Notes: generated from the letters alone by a model not told the origin. DNA of 13,740 nt from UBA7672 sp964550535 (GCA_964550535.1 CAZJZQ010000087.1:1-13740), one strand, 5' to 3'. Positions 6,801 through 13,594 are shown, counted from the stretch's first letter. A program made the numbers and translations.

Positions 6801-7456
6801 CGGGCCAGCTCGTCAAAGATCGCGTTGAACGCGCGAACGGCCTCGGCGGGGCCCGCGGGGTGCGACCACACCCCGTTGGACACCGCCAGAAAATCCGCCC
6901 CCGCCTCGACCAGCGGCCGGGCGTTGTCCGGCGTGACGCCGCCAATTGCGACGCAGGGCAGTTCAATCATCTGCTGCCACCATGTCAGCAGCTCCGTCCC
7001 GGCCCGCGTGGCGGCGTCCTTGGTGTTGGTCGGATAGAACGCGCCGAACGCAACATAATCCGCTCCGGCCTCTCCCGCCTCCAGCGCGAGGTGGCGGCTG
7101 TCATGACAGGTCACGCCGACAATCGCATCCGGCCCGAGAATCTTGCGCGCCTCCGCATACGACGCATCCGACTGCCCGATATGAACCCCGTCCGCGCCAA
7201 GCTCGTCCGCAAGGTCCGGCCGGTCATTGATAATCACGGCCACGCCGCGATCCTGCGAGGTCCGCAAAATCCGTTTCGCCAGCGCGCGGATATCCGCGTC
7301 GGGCGCCGCGACGCCCTCCCGGTTCTTCAACCGGATCTGCAAGCAGGCGACGTCGCCCCCGTCCAGCGCGCTCTCAAGCTGCCGTGCAAACGTCTCGACA
7401 TCCGCAATCGCAGGCGGCGTGATCAGATAGAGGCGGCAACGATCAGGCTTGGACAT
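6797..7456 (-). CDS. thiE: Thiamine phosphate synthase
   Basis: A 219-aa TIM-barrel enzyme that joins hydroxymethylpyrimidine diphosphate and thiazole phosphate into thiamine monophosphate, the coupling step of vitamin B1 synthesis in the cytoplasm. Motifs in order are CLQIRLK (38-44), VIINDRPDLA (74-83), GADGVHIGQSD (87-97), VGVTCHDS (113-120), GADYVAFGAFYPTNTK (131-146) and IGGVTPDNA (171-179). Together they cover the pyrimidine and phosphate binding sites, and the length is normal. The ATG at 7456 lacks a strong Shine-Dalgarno. No other thiamine gene and no obvious TPP riboswitch is present, so it is not part of a local thi operon. It may share a transcript with the DUF1272 gene and the protein upstream. 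It converges on the DUF4282 gene with a 4-bp overlap. Confidence 0.93.
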   Translation of the reverse strand: MSKPDRCRLYLITPPAIADVETFARQLESALDGGDVACLQIRLKNREGVAAPDADIRALAKRILRTSQDRGVAVIINDRPDLADELGADGVHIGQSDASYAEARKILGPDAIVGVTCHDSRHLALEAGEAGADYVAFGAFYPTNTKDAATRAGTELLTWWQQMIELPCVAIGGVTPDNARPLVEAGADFLAVSNGVWSHPAGPAEAVRAFNAIFDELAR

Positions 7457-7486
7457 GCAGGTGAAGTAATCCTGCGGGCGGCGCCG

Positions 7487-7639
7487 TCAAGCTTCGGGCG
7501 GCGACAGGATGGACGCGATCACCAGCTGCGCTCCGCCCGGCGTGGTCAGCGCGCGCTCGAAAATAATTTCATCCGGGGCGGGGTAGCTGCGGTTTACAAG
7601 GCGGTGAACGAATGTGCGGCGGCCCTCGATGTCCACCAC
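7487..7639 (-). CDS. Possible small protein between DUF1272 gene and thiE
   Basis: A 50-codon frame from GTG 7639 (or GTG 7636) to TGA at 7487, 30 bp upstream of thiE on the same strand. A stop codon lies two codons before the GTG. It would encode MVDIEGRRTFVHRLVNRS, then YPAPDEIIFERALTTPGGAQ and a hydrophobic VIASIL near the end. Most third positions are G or C, as in neighbouring genes, and the composition looks protein-like. However, there is no clear Shine-Dalgarno and I recognise no family. It could be a real small gene or the 3' remnant of a longer one. Confidence 0.4.
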   Translation of the reverse strand: MVDIEGRRTFVHRLVNRSYPAPDEIIFERALTTPGGAQLVIASILSPPEA

Positions 7640-7691
7640 GGCGTCAGACTAGCGCATCCGCGCCTCAGGCGCACGCCTCTCCCAAACAGCT

Positions 7692-7937
7692 TCAGGCAGT
7701 CTTGCAACCACCCGGCTTCACCTTGCGCGTAGTGGAGGCGGGAAACTTGCCGAGCAGGGCTGCCGCGCGCGGAGGCCGCACGAACAGGCCCCCGCCGCAG
7801 TTCGGGCACTTTCCCCCAAGCGGCCCGTCAGCGCAGGCCGCGCAGAAGGTGCATTCAAATGAACAGATGCGCGCGTCCCCGCCCGGGGGGTCGAGGTCCG
7901 CGTCACAGCCTTCGCAATTGGGGCGCATCTCCAGCAT
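7692..7937 (-). CDS. DUF1272 Cys-rich zinc-ribbon-like protein
   Basis: An 81-aa small soluble protein of the DUF1272 family (function unknown), recognised from MLEMRPNCEGCDADL and ARICSFECTFCAACA. It has eight core cysteines in four pairs (C8/C11, C25/C29, C32/C35, C44/C47), consistent with two zinc-binding knuckles, plus a stray C78. After KCPNCGGGL comes a conserved RPPRAAALLGKFPAST tail typical of the family. The ATG at 7937 matches the family's usual N terminus although no Shine-Dalgarno is visible. It lies 40 bp downstream of the two-domain gene at 7978-9237, on the same strand, and could be co-transcribed with it and with thiE. Confidence 0.87.
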   Translation of the reverse strand: MLEMRPNCEGCDADLDPPGGDARICSFECTFCAACADGPLGGKCPNCGGGLFVRPPRAAALLGKFPASTTRKVKPGGCKTA

Positions 7938-7977
7938 GGGAGAAAGCTAGATCAGACGCCGCGCAATGCAAACCGGT

Positions 7978-9237
7978 TCAGTTGACCGCCCCCAGCCCGC
8001 GCTCCTGCCCGGTTCCGGGCGCGGACGGCGCAGCCTCATCCGGCTTCCCGTACAAGCGCTGCACATCGCCCGAGCGGTTGCCGTTGGCGGGGATCAGCGG
8101 CGTCGCCGGCGGCGGCGCTGCGGAAGTCTTCGGCTGCACGCCATGACGCCGCGGCTCCACCCGGAACAGCGTCGCCGCCTCGCTCCACAACGCGTCGAAC
8201 TCGCGGCAGATGGCGCGGTAATAGGCTCCGCCGGCTTTCGCCACCAGCGTCGGGCTCTCCGCCGTCACCATCGAATGCAGGTATGGCGTCGAAACGGCGG
8301 CATGATCGGTAATCAGCGCGCTCGCCAGCGGCAGGGCGGTCTGCACGCGGCGCAGCGTGATCGACAGGTTCAGGTCGGGCATGTCGGCGATATGCTTCCA
8401 CGCCTCGGCCGCTGCGGCGATCTCTTCCTTCACCGCGTTCATCTTGCCCAGATCGCGTCCGGGCAGCAGGGCGGCCAGAGAAGAATTGTTCGGCGCGCAC
8501 TGCAGGATGCGAACCTCGATCTCCTTGCCCGAATGCGAGCGGATCGCCTCGATCGCGTCGGGATGCAGCGCGAACGCCTTGTTGGCCACGCCCATGATGT
8601 CGATCCGCGCCCGCGCTTCGCGCAGCATGTTGAGGCGCTGGTCATAGGTGAACTGGTGCGAGCGCTCGAACACCACCGCGCCGCTATTGCCGCCGCTGTT
8701 CAGCGCCACGGCGCCGGGACGGAAGCCCTGTTGCAATGGGGCGTCGTTCTCGCGGATCTCTTTCACCGCCGCCTGCAACTTGCGCACATTCGCCGCGCTG
8801 AAGATCGCATCGGTGTCGAGACTATAGACGACAACCTTCGCCCCGCGCGGTTCAAACGGCAGCGGCCGCCCTTCCTCGATCATCAGGATCATCGGCTGCG
8901 CGGCGGCCTGCGCCACGGCGGTCTGATAAAACACGATAGGGTCGTTGAACGTCAGCACGCTGATAATCAGGTCATCGTCCAGCAGCGCATCGATGGCGGC
9001 CTGCGCGGCGGCGGGGCCGTGATCGTCCGTCTCGGCGCGGCGCGCGGCGTAGTCCGTGTCCAGCAGGGCGGGGCGGATCACATACTTCCACAGCGTCGAA
9101 GCGTGGTTGCGAATATCCGCATCGGGGCTTTCGTGGGGGCTGGCGACAAAGCAGCTCAGCGGCCGTGGACGATCTTCCTGTCCGGCGCCGATCACGCTCC
9201 TGAAGAGCGGCCACTCGCTGAGATCATAGTTCGGCAT
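7978..9237 (-). CDS. NDT/TIR-like domain fused to PLD-like domain
   Basis: A 419-aa protein with two recognisable parts. Residues about 26-140 look like the nucleoside 2-deoxyribosyltransferase/TIR-like Rossmann fold: a LSCFVASPHES strand, KYVIRPALLDTDY helix, AAIDALLDDDLIISVLTFNDP, then VFYQTAVAQAAAQPMILMIEE. In active relatives the matching FYELG(I/V)A carries the catalytic Glu; here it is Gln (Q105). Residues about 195-360 resemble a degenerate phospholipase-D-like domain. It begins RLNMLREARARIDIMGVANKA, and near its end LITDHAAVSTPYLHS and YYRAICREFDALWSEA take the place of the second half-site, without HxK. The last 55 residues are Pro/Ala-rich and probably disordered. I start at ATG 9237, with GGA just upstream; the longer frame to 9312 has a basic unconserved lead. 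DUF1272 and thiE follow on the same strand. Relatives of this fold serve as defence effectors or nucleotide-handling enzymes, but no function is assigned. Confidence 0.6.
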   Translation of the reverse strand: MPNYDLSEWPLFRSVIGAGQEDRPRPLSCFVASPHESPDADIRNHASTLWKYVIRPALLDTDYAARRAETDDHGPAAAQAAIDALLDDDLIISVLTFNDPIVFYQTAVAQAAAQPMILMIEEGRPLPFEPRGAKVVVYSLDTDAIFSAANVRKLQAAVKEIRENDAPLQQGFRPGAVALNSGGNSGAVVFERSHQFTYDQRLNMLREARARIDIMGVANKAFALHPDAIEAIRSHSGKEIEVRILQCAPNNSSLAALLPGRDLGKMNAVKEEIAAAAEAWKHIADMPDLNLSITLRRVQTALPLASALITDHAAVSTPYLHSMVTAESPTLVAKAGGAYYRAICREFDALWSEAATLFRVEPRRHGVQPKTSAAPPPATPLIPANGNRSGDVQRLYGKPDEAAPSAPGTGQERGLGAVN

Positions 9238-9284
9238 CGCTTCCGCGCCCCCGCTTCTGCGCCTTCCCCGTGGGCGCACTGGGA

Positions 9285-9305
9285 GTTTCCACAAGGATAT
9301 CCACA
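9285..9305. promoter_or_regulatory. Two DnaA-box-like nonamers
   Basis: Reading the minus strand, TGTGGATAT (9305-9297) matches the DnaA consensus TGTGGATAA at 8 of 9 positions and TGTGGAAAC (9293-9285) at 7 of 9, spaced 12 bp apart. They sit 48-68 bp upstream of the ATG at 9237. Two imperfect boxes are weak evidence; they may be chance, or a local DnaA-responsive promoter. There is no AT-rich unwinding region here, so I do not call an origin. Confidence 0.2.
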
Positions 9306-9411
9306 GTTCCACGCGAGAATCCCCCCGCGCGAATCACAACTCGCTGGCGGTTATCCTTGGGGCGCCTCTTGGGCTGATGCGCGGGGCTTCAAAGCGGAAG
9401 CCAACGGAAAC

Positions 9412-9446
9412 GGCGCCGTTATCGCGCGGAACGCGAGAGCGGCGCC
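9412..9446 (-). terminator. Possible terminator hairpin downstream of fba
   Basis: GGCGCC (9412-9417) and GGCGCC (9441-9446) pair as the outer stem. TCGCG (9422-9426) and CGCGA (9432-9436) form an inner stem with a 5-nt loop. On the minus strand the hairpin ends about 40 nt past the fba stop and is followed by GTTTCCGTT, only a poor U tract. The rest of 9313-9483 shows nothing else I can name. Confidence 0.35.
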
Positions 9447-9483
9447 AGTGTCTCGTGCATCAAGCGGTATAAGCCGCGAGCGT

Positions 9484-10293
9484 TCAGCCCGCGCGCGACG
9501 CCTCGAAAATGCCGTCGATGGCTTCGGCGAGCTTGGCGTCGAACGCTGCGTCCGACTGCGTCGCCGAAAGACCCTCGGTCAGCGCGCGCGAGAAGCTGGC
9601 GATGACGCCGGTGTTCTGGGCCAGCTTGGCGTTGGCGTCCTCGCGCGAATAGCCGCCCGACAGGGCGACCACGCGCATCACGCGCGGATGCTTGACCAGC
9701 GGCAGGTACAGGTTCGCCTTGTTCGGCAGGGTCAGCTTCAGCATGACTTTCTTGTCCGCCGGCAGCTTGTCGAGCTGCTTCAGGATTTCAGCCAGCAGAA
9801 TATCTTCCGCCTCGGCCTTGTCGGCGATGGAGATCGTCACTTCCGGCTCGATGATCGGCGTCAGGCCGTGCGCCAGAATCTGCTTGCCGACTTCGAACTG
9901 CTGCTCGACCACGGCGGCGATGCCGGCCGGGTTGGCGGCGTTGATGACCGAACGCATCTTGGTGCCGAACACGCCCTTGGCCACTTTCAGGAACGGAACG
10001 ACGCCGCGTTTCTTCCAGAGATATTCCGCCGTCGGAACGTCATCGATCGTGCTGTCCATCGTGCGTTCGAACAGGATCGCGCCCATGACCTTGTCGCCGG
10101 TGAAGGCGGGCGACTTGATGATGCGGGCGCGCATGGCGTGTACGAGTTCGTACATTTCGGCGTCGTTGGCCCACGAACCTTCCGGAATACCGTAAAGACG
10201 CAGGGCTTTGGGCGTCGATCCGCCCGACTGGTCAAGCGCGGCGATAAACCCGTCCTTCGTCGCGGCCTGCGTTGTCATGGTGGCGTTCGTCAT
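9484..10293 (-). CDS. Class I fructose-bisphosphate aldolase, internally short
   Basis: A 269-aa class I aldolase (glycolytic family) that would cleave or form fructose-1,6-bisphosphate through a lysine Schiff base. Visible active-site blocks are AALDQSGGSTPKAL (D21), FLK (K103), GTKMRSVIN (K112), PIIEPEV (E149, E151), VMLKLTLP (K186, likely Schiff-base Lys), ALSGGYSR and ASFSRAL (R236). Remembered alphaproteobacterial relatives run near 295-300 aa. They carry a stretch beginning about DKG and ending about ALLARAK between FLKV and GVFGTKM, and here FLKV runs straight into AKGVFGTKM. That is an in-frame loss of about 25-30 residues from the loop after the FLKV strand, including the Asp of the VDKG motif. 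The start ATG has GAGG seven bases upstream. It is last in the gap-pgk-hydrolase-fba series, 192 bp after the hydrolase gene, perhaps with its own promoter. Confidence 0.87.
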   Translation of the reverse strand: MTNATMTTQAATKDGFIAALDQSGGSTPKALRLYGIPEGSWANDAEMYELVHAMRARIIKSPAFTGDKVMGAILFERTMDSTIDDVPTAEYLWKKRGVVPFLKVAKGVFGTKMRSVINAANPAGIAAVVEQQFEVGKQILAHGLTPIIEPEVTISIADKAEAEDILLAEILKQLDKLPADKKVMLKLTLPNKANLYLPLVKHPRVMRVVALSGGYSREDANAKLAQNTGVIASFSRALTEGLSATQSDAAFDAKLAEAIDGIFEASRAG

Positions 10294-10462
10294 CGATCAA
10301 CCTCGTGTCCCTTGAAGGGTGAATTTTGCGCGTCCGGCGCCAAGCATCCAGAAACACACGGCTGCACGCATCCATTAAGGACGGTGAAGCCGCTCAATCT
10401 GGCACAGGGCAGTACCCAACCCAGCAAATATTTCAAGGATCGCGCCGGTAACACGGCCGCCC

Positions 10463-10487
10463 AGGCGGTGCGGCGAAGCGCCCGCCT
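10463..10487. other. Hairpin at the end of the hydrolase gene
   Basis: AGGCGG (10463-10468) pairs with CCGCCT (10482-10487) and GCG (10470-10472) with CGC (10479-10481), with one bulged T and a 6-nt loop. The hydrolase stop codon overlaps the stem. No T tract follows on the minus strand, so it is more likely an mRNA-end or processing structure than a terminator. Bases 10294-10462, the rest of the gap before fba, show no clear element. Confidence 0.3.
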
Positions 10488-11178
10488 AAGCCAGAAAATC
10501 CCGCAGAAGCCGAGTGTAAGTCTCGGGCAACTCGATCATTCCCATGTGCGCGCAGTTGGGGATCAACTCCAGCTTCGCTTCGGGAATTCCCTCTGCGATT
10601 TCTTTCGAATGCTCCGGCGGTATCAGCTTGTCGTCCTCGCCGGCGACAACAAGCGTGGGAATGTTGATTTCCGGCAGAAGCGGGCGCGAATCCGCGCGGC
10701 CGATGATGGCGTCGATCTGGCGCGCAAATCCCTCAACGCCGGCTTCCTCCGCCATGTCGAGAAAGACCTGCAACAGGGCTGCATCCTCATGCCGCGCAGG
10801 GTGGACGAGGTTGGGGTAGAGCGCCTTGGTTCCGCCTTTCACGCCGAATTTGCGCGCGGCGCCAACCTGTTCACGGCGCTGGGCGGATTTTTCCGGCGCA
10901 TCCGGTCTGGCGCTGGTGCTCAGCAGGGCCAGCTTCGCAACGCGGTCCGGCGCCTGGCGCAAAATCTCGAACGCCGCATACCCGCCCATCGAAGTGCCAA
11001 CGAGCGCGAACCTGTCGGGAGCAATATCGAGAATGCTTTTCGCGATCCCCGCCATGCTGTCGTGCGACCAGTGATTGGCCAGGATCACCGGATGCGTCTG
11101 CCCCAGCTCCAGAACCTGATGCTCATATATGCGCCCGGTGCACATCAGACCGGGGATGAAGACGATGGGTAGGGGCAT
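10486..11178 (-). CDS. Alpha/beta hydrolase
   Basis: A 230-aa alpha/beta-hydrolase fold protein, probably a cytoplasmic esterase or related hydrolase; the substrate is unknown. The fold's landmarks are PIVFIPGLMCTGRIY near the N terminus (oxyanion region), the nucleophile elbow LVGTSMGGYAA with Ser63, the acid-loop LVVAGEDDKLIPP (D182 or D183), and the catalytic His in NCAHMGMIE (H211). The triad is therefore complete. No signal peptide is seen; MPLPIVFIPG is the first strand. ATG 11178 follows AGGA with six-base spacing. It lies about 106 bp downstream of pgk and 192 bp upstream of fba on the same strand, so it is an extra gene within the glycolytic cluster. Whether it has a metabolic tie to the aldolase and kinase is not shown. 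Confidence 0.88.
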   Translation of the reverse strand: MPLPIVFIPGLMCTGRIYEHQVLELGQTHPVILANHWSHDSMAGIAKSILDIAPDRFALVGTSMGGYAAFEILRQAPDRVAKLALLSTSARPDAPEKSAQRREQVGAARKFGVKGGTKALYPNLVHPARHEDAALLQVFLDMAEEAGVEGFARQIDAIIGRADSRPLLPEINIPTLVVAGEDDKLIPPEHSKEIAEGIPEAKLELIPNCAHMGMIELPETYTRLLRDFLA

Positions 11179-11243
11179 GGCGGTTCCTGTAAATCTCCCG
11201 CAACAAGTGACACCCTGGGCTTCTTCCGGGCGTCCCGGTTACA

Positions 11244-11268
11244 GAACCCGAAGGCGCAACGCCGGTTC
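11244..11268 (-). other. Hairpin between pgk and the hydrolase gene
   Basis: On the minus strand GAACC (11268-11264) and GGCG (11263-11260) pair with CGCC (11256-11253) and GGTTC (11248-11244), with a TTG loop and a TTCG bulge. There is no T tract after it, so it is not a convincing intrinsic terminator. It may stabilise the 3' end of pgk mRNA or be chance. Confidence 0.3.
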
Positions 11269-11284
11269 CGCCATGTACGCCGTC

Positions 11285-12475
11285 TTAAGCCCGCAACGCC
11301 TCAACGCCCGGCAGCACCTTGCCTTCCATCCATTCGAGGAAAGCGCCGCCCGCCGTAGAGACGAAGGTGAGGTCGCCCGTCACACCCGCATGGTTCATCG
11401 CGGAAACCGTGTCGCCGCCGCCCGCAACGGCGATCAGCTCGCCTTCCCGGGCAAGGCGCGCGGCTTCTTTCGCGGCTTCGACCGTGCCCTTGTCGAAGGG
11501 CGGGATTTCGAACACGCCGAGCGGACCGTTCCAGATCAGCGTCTTGGAATTCGCCATCGCGCGCTTCAGGCGCTCGACCGTTTCCGGGCCCGCATCGAGA
11601 ATGCGCTCGTGCTCGTCGACATTGCCGAGGTTGCGAACGCGCGTCGGCACGCCCGCCGCCATCTGCTCGGCGACAACGATGTCGAGCGGCAGGAAGAGTT
11701 TGCAATTGTTCTGTCCCGCAAGCCGGATGATCTCGCGCGCGGTTTCGGCGAGGTCTTTCTCGCAATACGACGCGCCGACATCATGGCCCTGCGCATAAAG
11801 GAAGGTGTTGGCCATGCCGCCGCCAATGGCCAGCTTGTCCAGCTTGGTCACGAGGTTGCGGAGAAGGTCGAGCTTGGTCGAAACCTTGGAGCCGCCGACA
11901 ATGCCCAGAACGGGCCGCTGCGGCGCGCCCAGCGCGGCGTTGAGCGCTTCCAGCTCACGCCGCATATTCTCGCCGGCATAGGCGGGCAGCGCGCGCGCAA
12001 GGCCTTCGGTCGTGGCGTGGGCGCGGTGGGCGGCGGAGAAGGCGTCGTTCACAAACACATCGCCCAGCTTCGCAAGGTCGTCCACGAAGGCCGGATCGTT
12101 GGCTTCCTCGCCCTTATGGTAGCGCACGTTTTCCAGCATCGCGACATCGCCGGGTTTCATCGCGCCAATCACGCTCGCGGCGGCTTCGCCGATGCAATCG
12201 TCCGCGAAGGCCACGGGCTTGCCGAGCAGGGCGGCGAGCGGGTCGAGAACGGGGCGCAGGCTCATCTCCGGCACGCGCTTGCCCTTGGGCCGGTCGAAGT
12301 GGGCGAGCAGCACAACCTTGGCGCCCTGCGCCGCCAGCTTGTTGATCGTGGGCAGGGCGGCGCGCAGGCGCGTGTCGTCGGTAACCTTTCCGTTTTCCAT
12401 CGGCACGTTGAAATCCACGCGCACCAGCGCGGTTTTGCCCTGAAGGCCGGCGTCATCAAGCGTGCGGAAAGTCAT
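11285..12475 (-). CDS. pgk: Phosphoglycerate kinase
   Basis: A complete 396-aa phosphoglycerate kinase, the cytoplasmic enzyme that interconverts 1,3-bisphosphoglycerate plus ADP with 3-phosphoglycerate plus ATP. Motifs in order are VRVDFNVPMENGKVTDDTR (18-36), the substrate loop LLAHFDRPKGK (56-66), LENVRYHKGEE (114-124), NDAFSAAHRAHATTEG (143-158), GIVGGSKVSTKLDLL (191-205), the nucleotide segment WNGPLGVFE (315-323), GGGDT (352-356) and STAGGAFLEW (373-382). The length is typical. It lies downstream of the 3' end of gap, but three small genes (DUF4160, DUF2442, DUF6173-like) stand between, and a 72-bp gap precedes its ATG. AGGA is visible 11 bases upstream, a loose Shine-Dalgarno. No strong promoter is seen in that gap, so read-through from gap is plausible. 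Confidence 0.97.
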   Translation of the reverse strand: MTFRTLDDAGLQGKTALVRVDFNVPMENGKVTDDTRLRAALPTINKLAAQGAKVVLLAHFDRPKGKRVPEMSLRPVLDPLAALLGKPVAFADDCIGEAAASVIGAMKPGDVAMLENVRYHKGEEANDPAFVDDLAKLGDVFVNDAFSAAHRAHATTEGLARALPAYAGENMRRELEALNAALGAPQRPVLGIVGGSKVSTKLDLLRNLVTKLDKLAIGGGMANTFLYAQGHDVGASYCEKDLAETAREIIRLAGQNNCKLFLPLDIVVAEQMAAGVPTRVRNLGNVDEHERILDAGPETVERLKRAMANSKTLIWNGPLGVFEIPPFDKGTVEAAKEAARLAREGELIAVAGGGDTVSAMNHAGVTGDLTFVSTAGGAFLEWMEGKVLPGVEALRA

Positions 12476-12547
12476 GTCCCGAAGTCCTGTTCCAACAAAT
12501 TCAATCGCCCCGGACGCAATCCGCGGGCCAGCCGTGTGCGCAGCTTT

Positions 12548-13042
12548 TCAGCTGATCGGGTCGCCCCAGGGATGGGGTTGTTCAACCACGTTCTTGAGCA
12601 GGTCGAAGCCGATGCGGCGCGGCTCGCTCTTCATCTTGGGAACGGCGACCAACAGGATGTTGGCCTGGCTGTAATGCTGCATCAGCTGGAATTTACGGCC
12701 GTCCCGGAACTCGCCCAGGAACACGATCATGTCCGGGCCCCAGTTGGCGATGTTCTCGATATGCAGGGCTTCGCTGCTCGGCCCCTGCACGAAACGCCCG
12801 CCGACCTCGTGATCGGGATCGAGGGCTTTCTCGAACTCCAGTATCTGCCGCACGATCCGCTCATGCATCCACGCGGCGGGATTGTAGGGCGGCTGCGCCG
12901 CGGTCTTCGCCGGCGCCGGTGCGTCATCGCCGCCCGCCTCGATCACGCCGTCCTTCACCGTATAGGGCGGCGTGGCGGTGACGTGCACGGCGACGCCGTC
13001 TCCAGCAGTGATGCTGGACGGGGTGTCGTTGTCCTTATTCAA
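12548..13042 (-). CDS. DUF6173-like protein in the gap-pgk cassette
   Basis: About 164 aa, soluble, of unknown function. The N-terminal third (to about residue 52) is Pro/Ala/Asp-rich and probably disordered. The conserved part begins at PYNPAAWMHERIVRQILEFE and contains DPDHEVGGRF, HIENIANWGPDMIVF, FQLMQHYSQANILLVAVP and PRRIGFDLL. I associate this pattern with the alphaproteobacterial family DUF6173, from memory and with moderate certainty. I start at TTG 13042 because its TTGA overlaps the stop of the DUF2442 gene by 4 bp, the usual geometry of translational coupling. The frame is open further upstream to 13126, but that part lies inside DUF2442 and is not protein-like. It ends in a small AGCT-GAAA-AGCT hairpin at its stop, 72 bp before pgk. 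Confidence 0.65.
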   Translation of the reverse strand: MNKDNDTPSSITAGDGVAVHVTATPPYTVKDGVIEAGGDDAPAPAKTAAQPPYNPAAWMHERIVRQILEFEKALDPDHEVGGRFVQGPSSEALHIENIANWGPDMIVFLGEFRDGRKFQLMQHYSQANILLVAVPKMKSEPRRIGFDLLKNVVEQPHPWGDPIS

Positions 13043-13323
13043 TTTGCCGGCTCGGCGTTGGCTGCGGGCTTCAGCGCGCCTGCGGCGGCCAGCGTCTCGT
13101 ACAGCGCTTCCGGGCTCACATCCCAACCATTTGGCCAGGCCGGAGCGCCAGCTTCAAGGAAGGCGCGGGCAATGTAGGCTTCATCGTGCAGCGGCGCAGC
13201 CATGGGGCCTGGCCGCTGCTTTACATAGGAATAGTCCCACACGCCGGTCATGCCGTCGCTGAACTCAATGGTAAAGCGATGGCCGCCGAGATGTTTCAGC
13301 TTTCGGACCAGCTTGTCTGTCAT
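13039..13323 (-). CDS. DUF2442 domain protein
   Basis: A 94-aa protein of the DUF2442 family. It shows the family signature: FTIEFSDGMTGVWDYS (residues 17-32), the PLHDEAYIARAF block (44-55) and WPNGWDVSPEALYE (63-76), followed by an Ala-rich tail. Such proteins are very often encoded next to DUF4160 proteins and are suspected to form a two-gene toxin-antitoxin-like module, though the biochemistry is not established. The ATG overlaps the DUF4160 stop by 4 bp (ATGA), with GAGGG six bases upstream, and its own stop overlaps the next gene's TTG start by 4 bp. The three genes therefore form a tightly coupled cassette in the direction of gap and pgk transcription. Confidence 0.85.
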   Translation of the reverse strand: MTDKLVRKLKHLGGHRFTIEFSDGMTGVWDYSYVKQRPGPMAAPLHDEAYIARAFLEAGAPAWPNGWDVSPEALYETLAAAGALKPAANAEPAN

Positions 13324-13581
13324 TCAAGGCCCTCGATCCGTTCCATCTGTTCGCCGGTTTCCATACGGCGCCAGTTGGCTTCAAGTTCCGCTCGCCTCAG
13401 TTCGATCCATTCCTGGACCAGCCGGCGGGCGCGAGCGGGCAGGCTACCAGAAAGCAGCTCGCCCGTCTCGATCGCAAAACGGGCCTGATGCTCGTTGTAT
13501 TTTGACGTGAATGTGCGGTGGAGGGTGATCGTCGTGGTACATCTGGATCGCGATGCCGAGGAACCAGGAGATCGTCGGCAT
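13320..13581 (-). pseudogene. DUF4160 protein gene with one-base frameshift
   Basis: From ATG 13581 the frame reads MPTISWFLGIAIQMYHDDHP, then PPHIHVK, the classic DUF4160 N terminus. At the A4 run (TTTT 13500-13503 on the plus strand) it goes out of frame. The family sequence resumes in another frame as YNEHQARFAIETGELLSGSL, then PARARRLVQEWIELRRAELE, and so on to a stop at 13320. Dropping one A gives a seamless 86-aa DUF4160 protein. Either the gene is a recent pseudogene, the base is a sequencing or assembly error, or there is +1 ribosomal slippage (AAA followed by the rare codon ATA). TAAGGA within the gap stop and GGAG near the ATG serve as Shine-Dalgarno. DUF4160 usually pairs with DUF2442, which follows with a 4-bp overlap. 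It begins 13 bp after the gap stop. Confidence 0.8.
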
Positions 13582-13594
13582 CGCTCCAGCGTCC

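Noticed and set aside
7457..7500. A TPP riboswitch upstream of thiE
   Set aside because: I looked for the conserved CTGAGA and ACCTGA elements upstream of the thiE start on the minus strand and did not find the pair in the right arrangement.
9285..9483. A replication origin suggested by DnaA-like nonamers
   Set aside because: There are only two imperfect boxes, no AT-rich unwinding region, and no dnaA, parAB, hemE or other origin-linked genes nearby.
7966..11172. A 1068-codon open frame on the plus strand opposite the NDT/PLD-like gene, fba and the hydrolase gene
   Set aside because: It is antisense to clearly recognisable protein families, its translation is Arg/His/Gln-rich low-complexity, and such long shadow frames are expected in GC-rich DNA with few AT-rich stop codons.
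11129..13177. A 682-codon plus-strand frame opposite pgk and the DUF6173-like gene
   Set aside because: It is the antisense shadow of pgk, whose motifs are unmistakable, and it has no recognisable domain or start signal.
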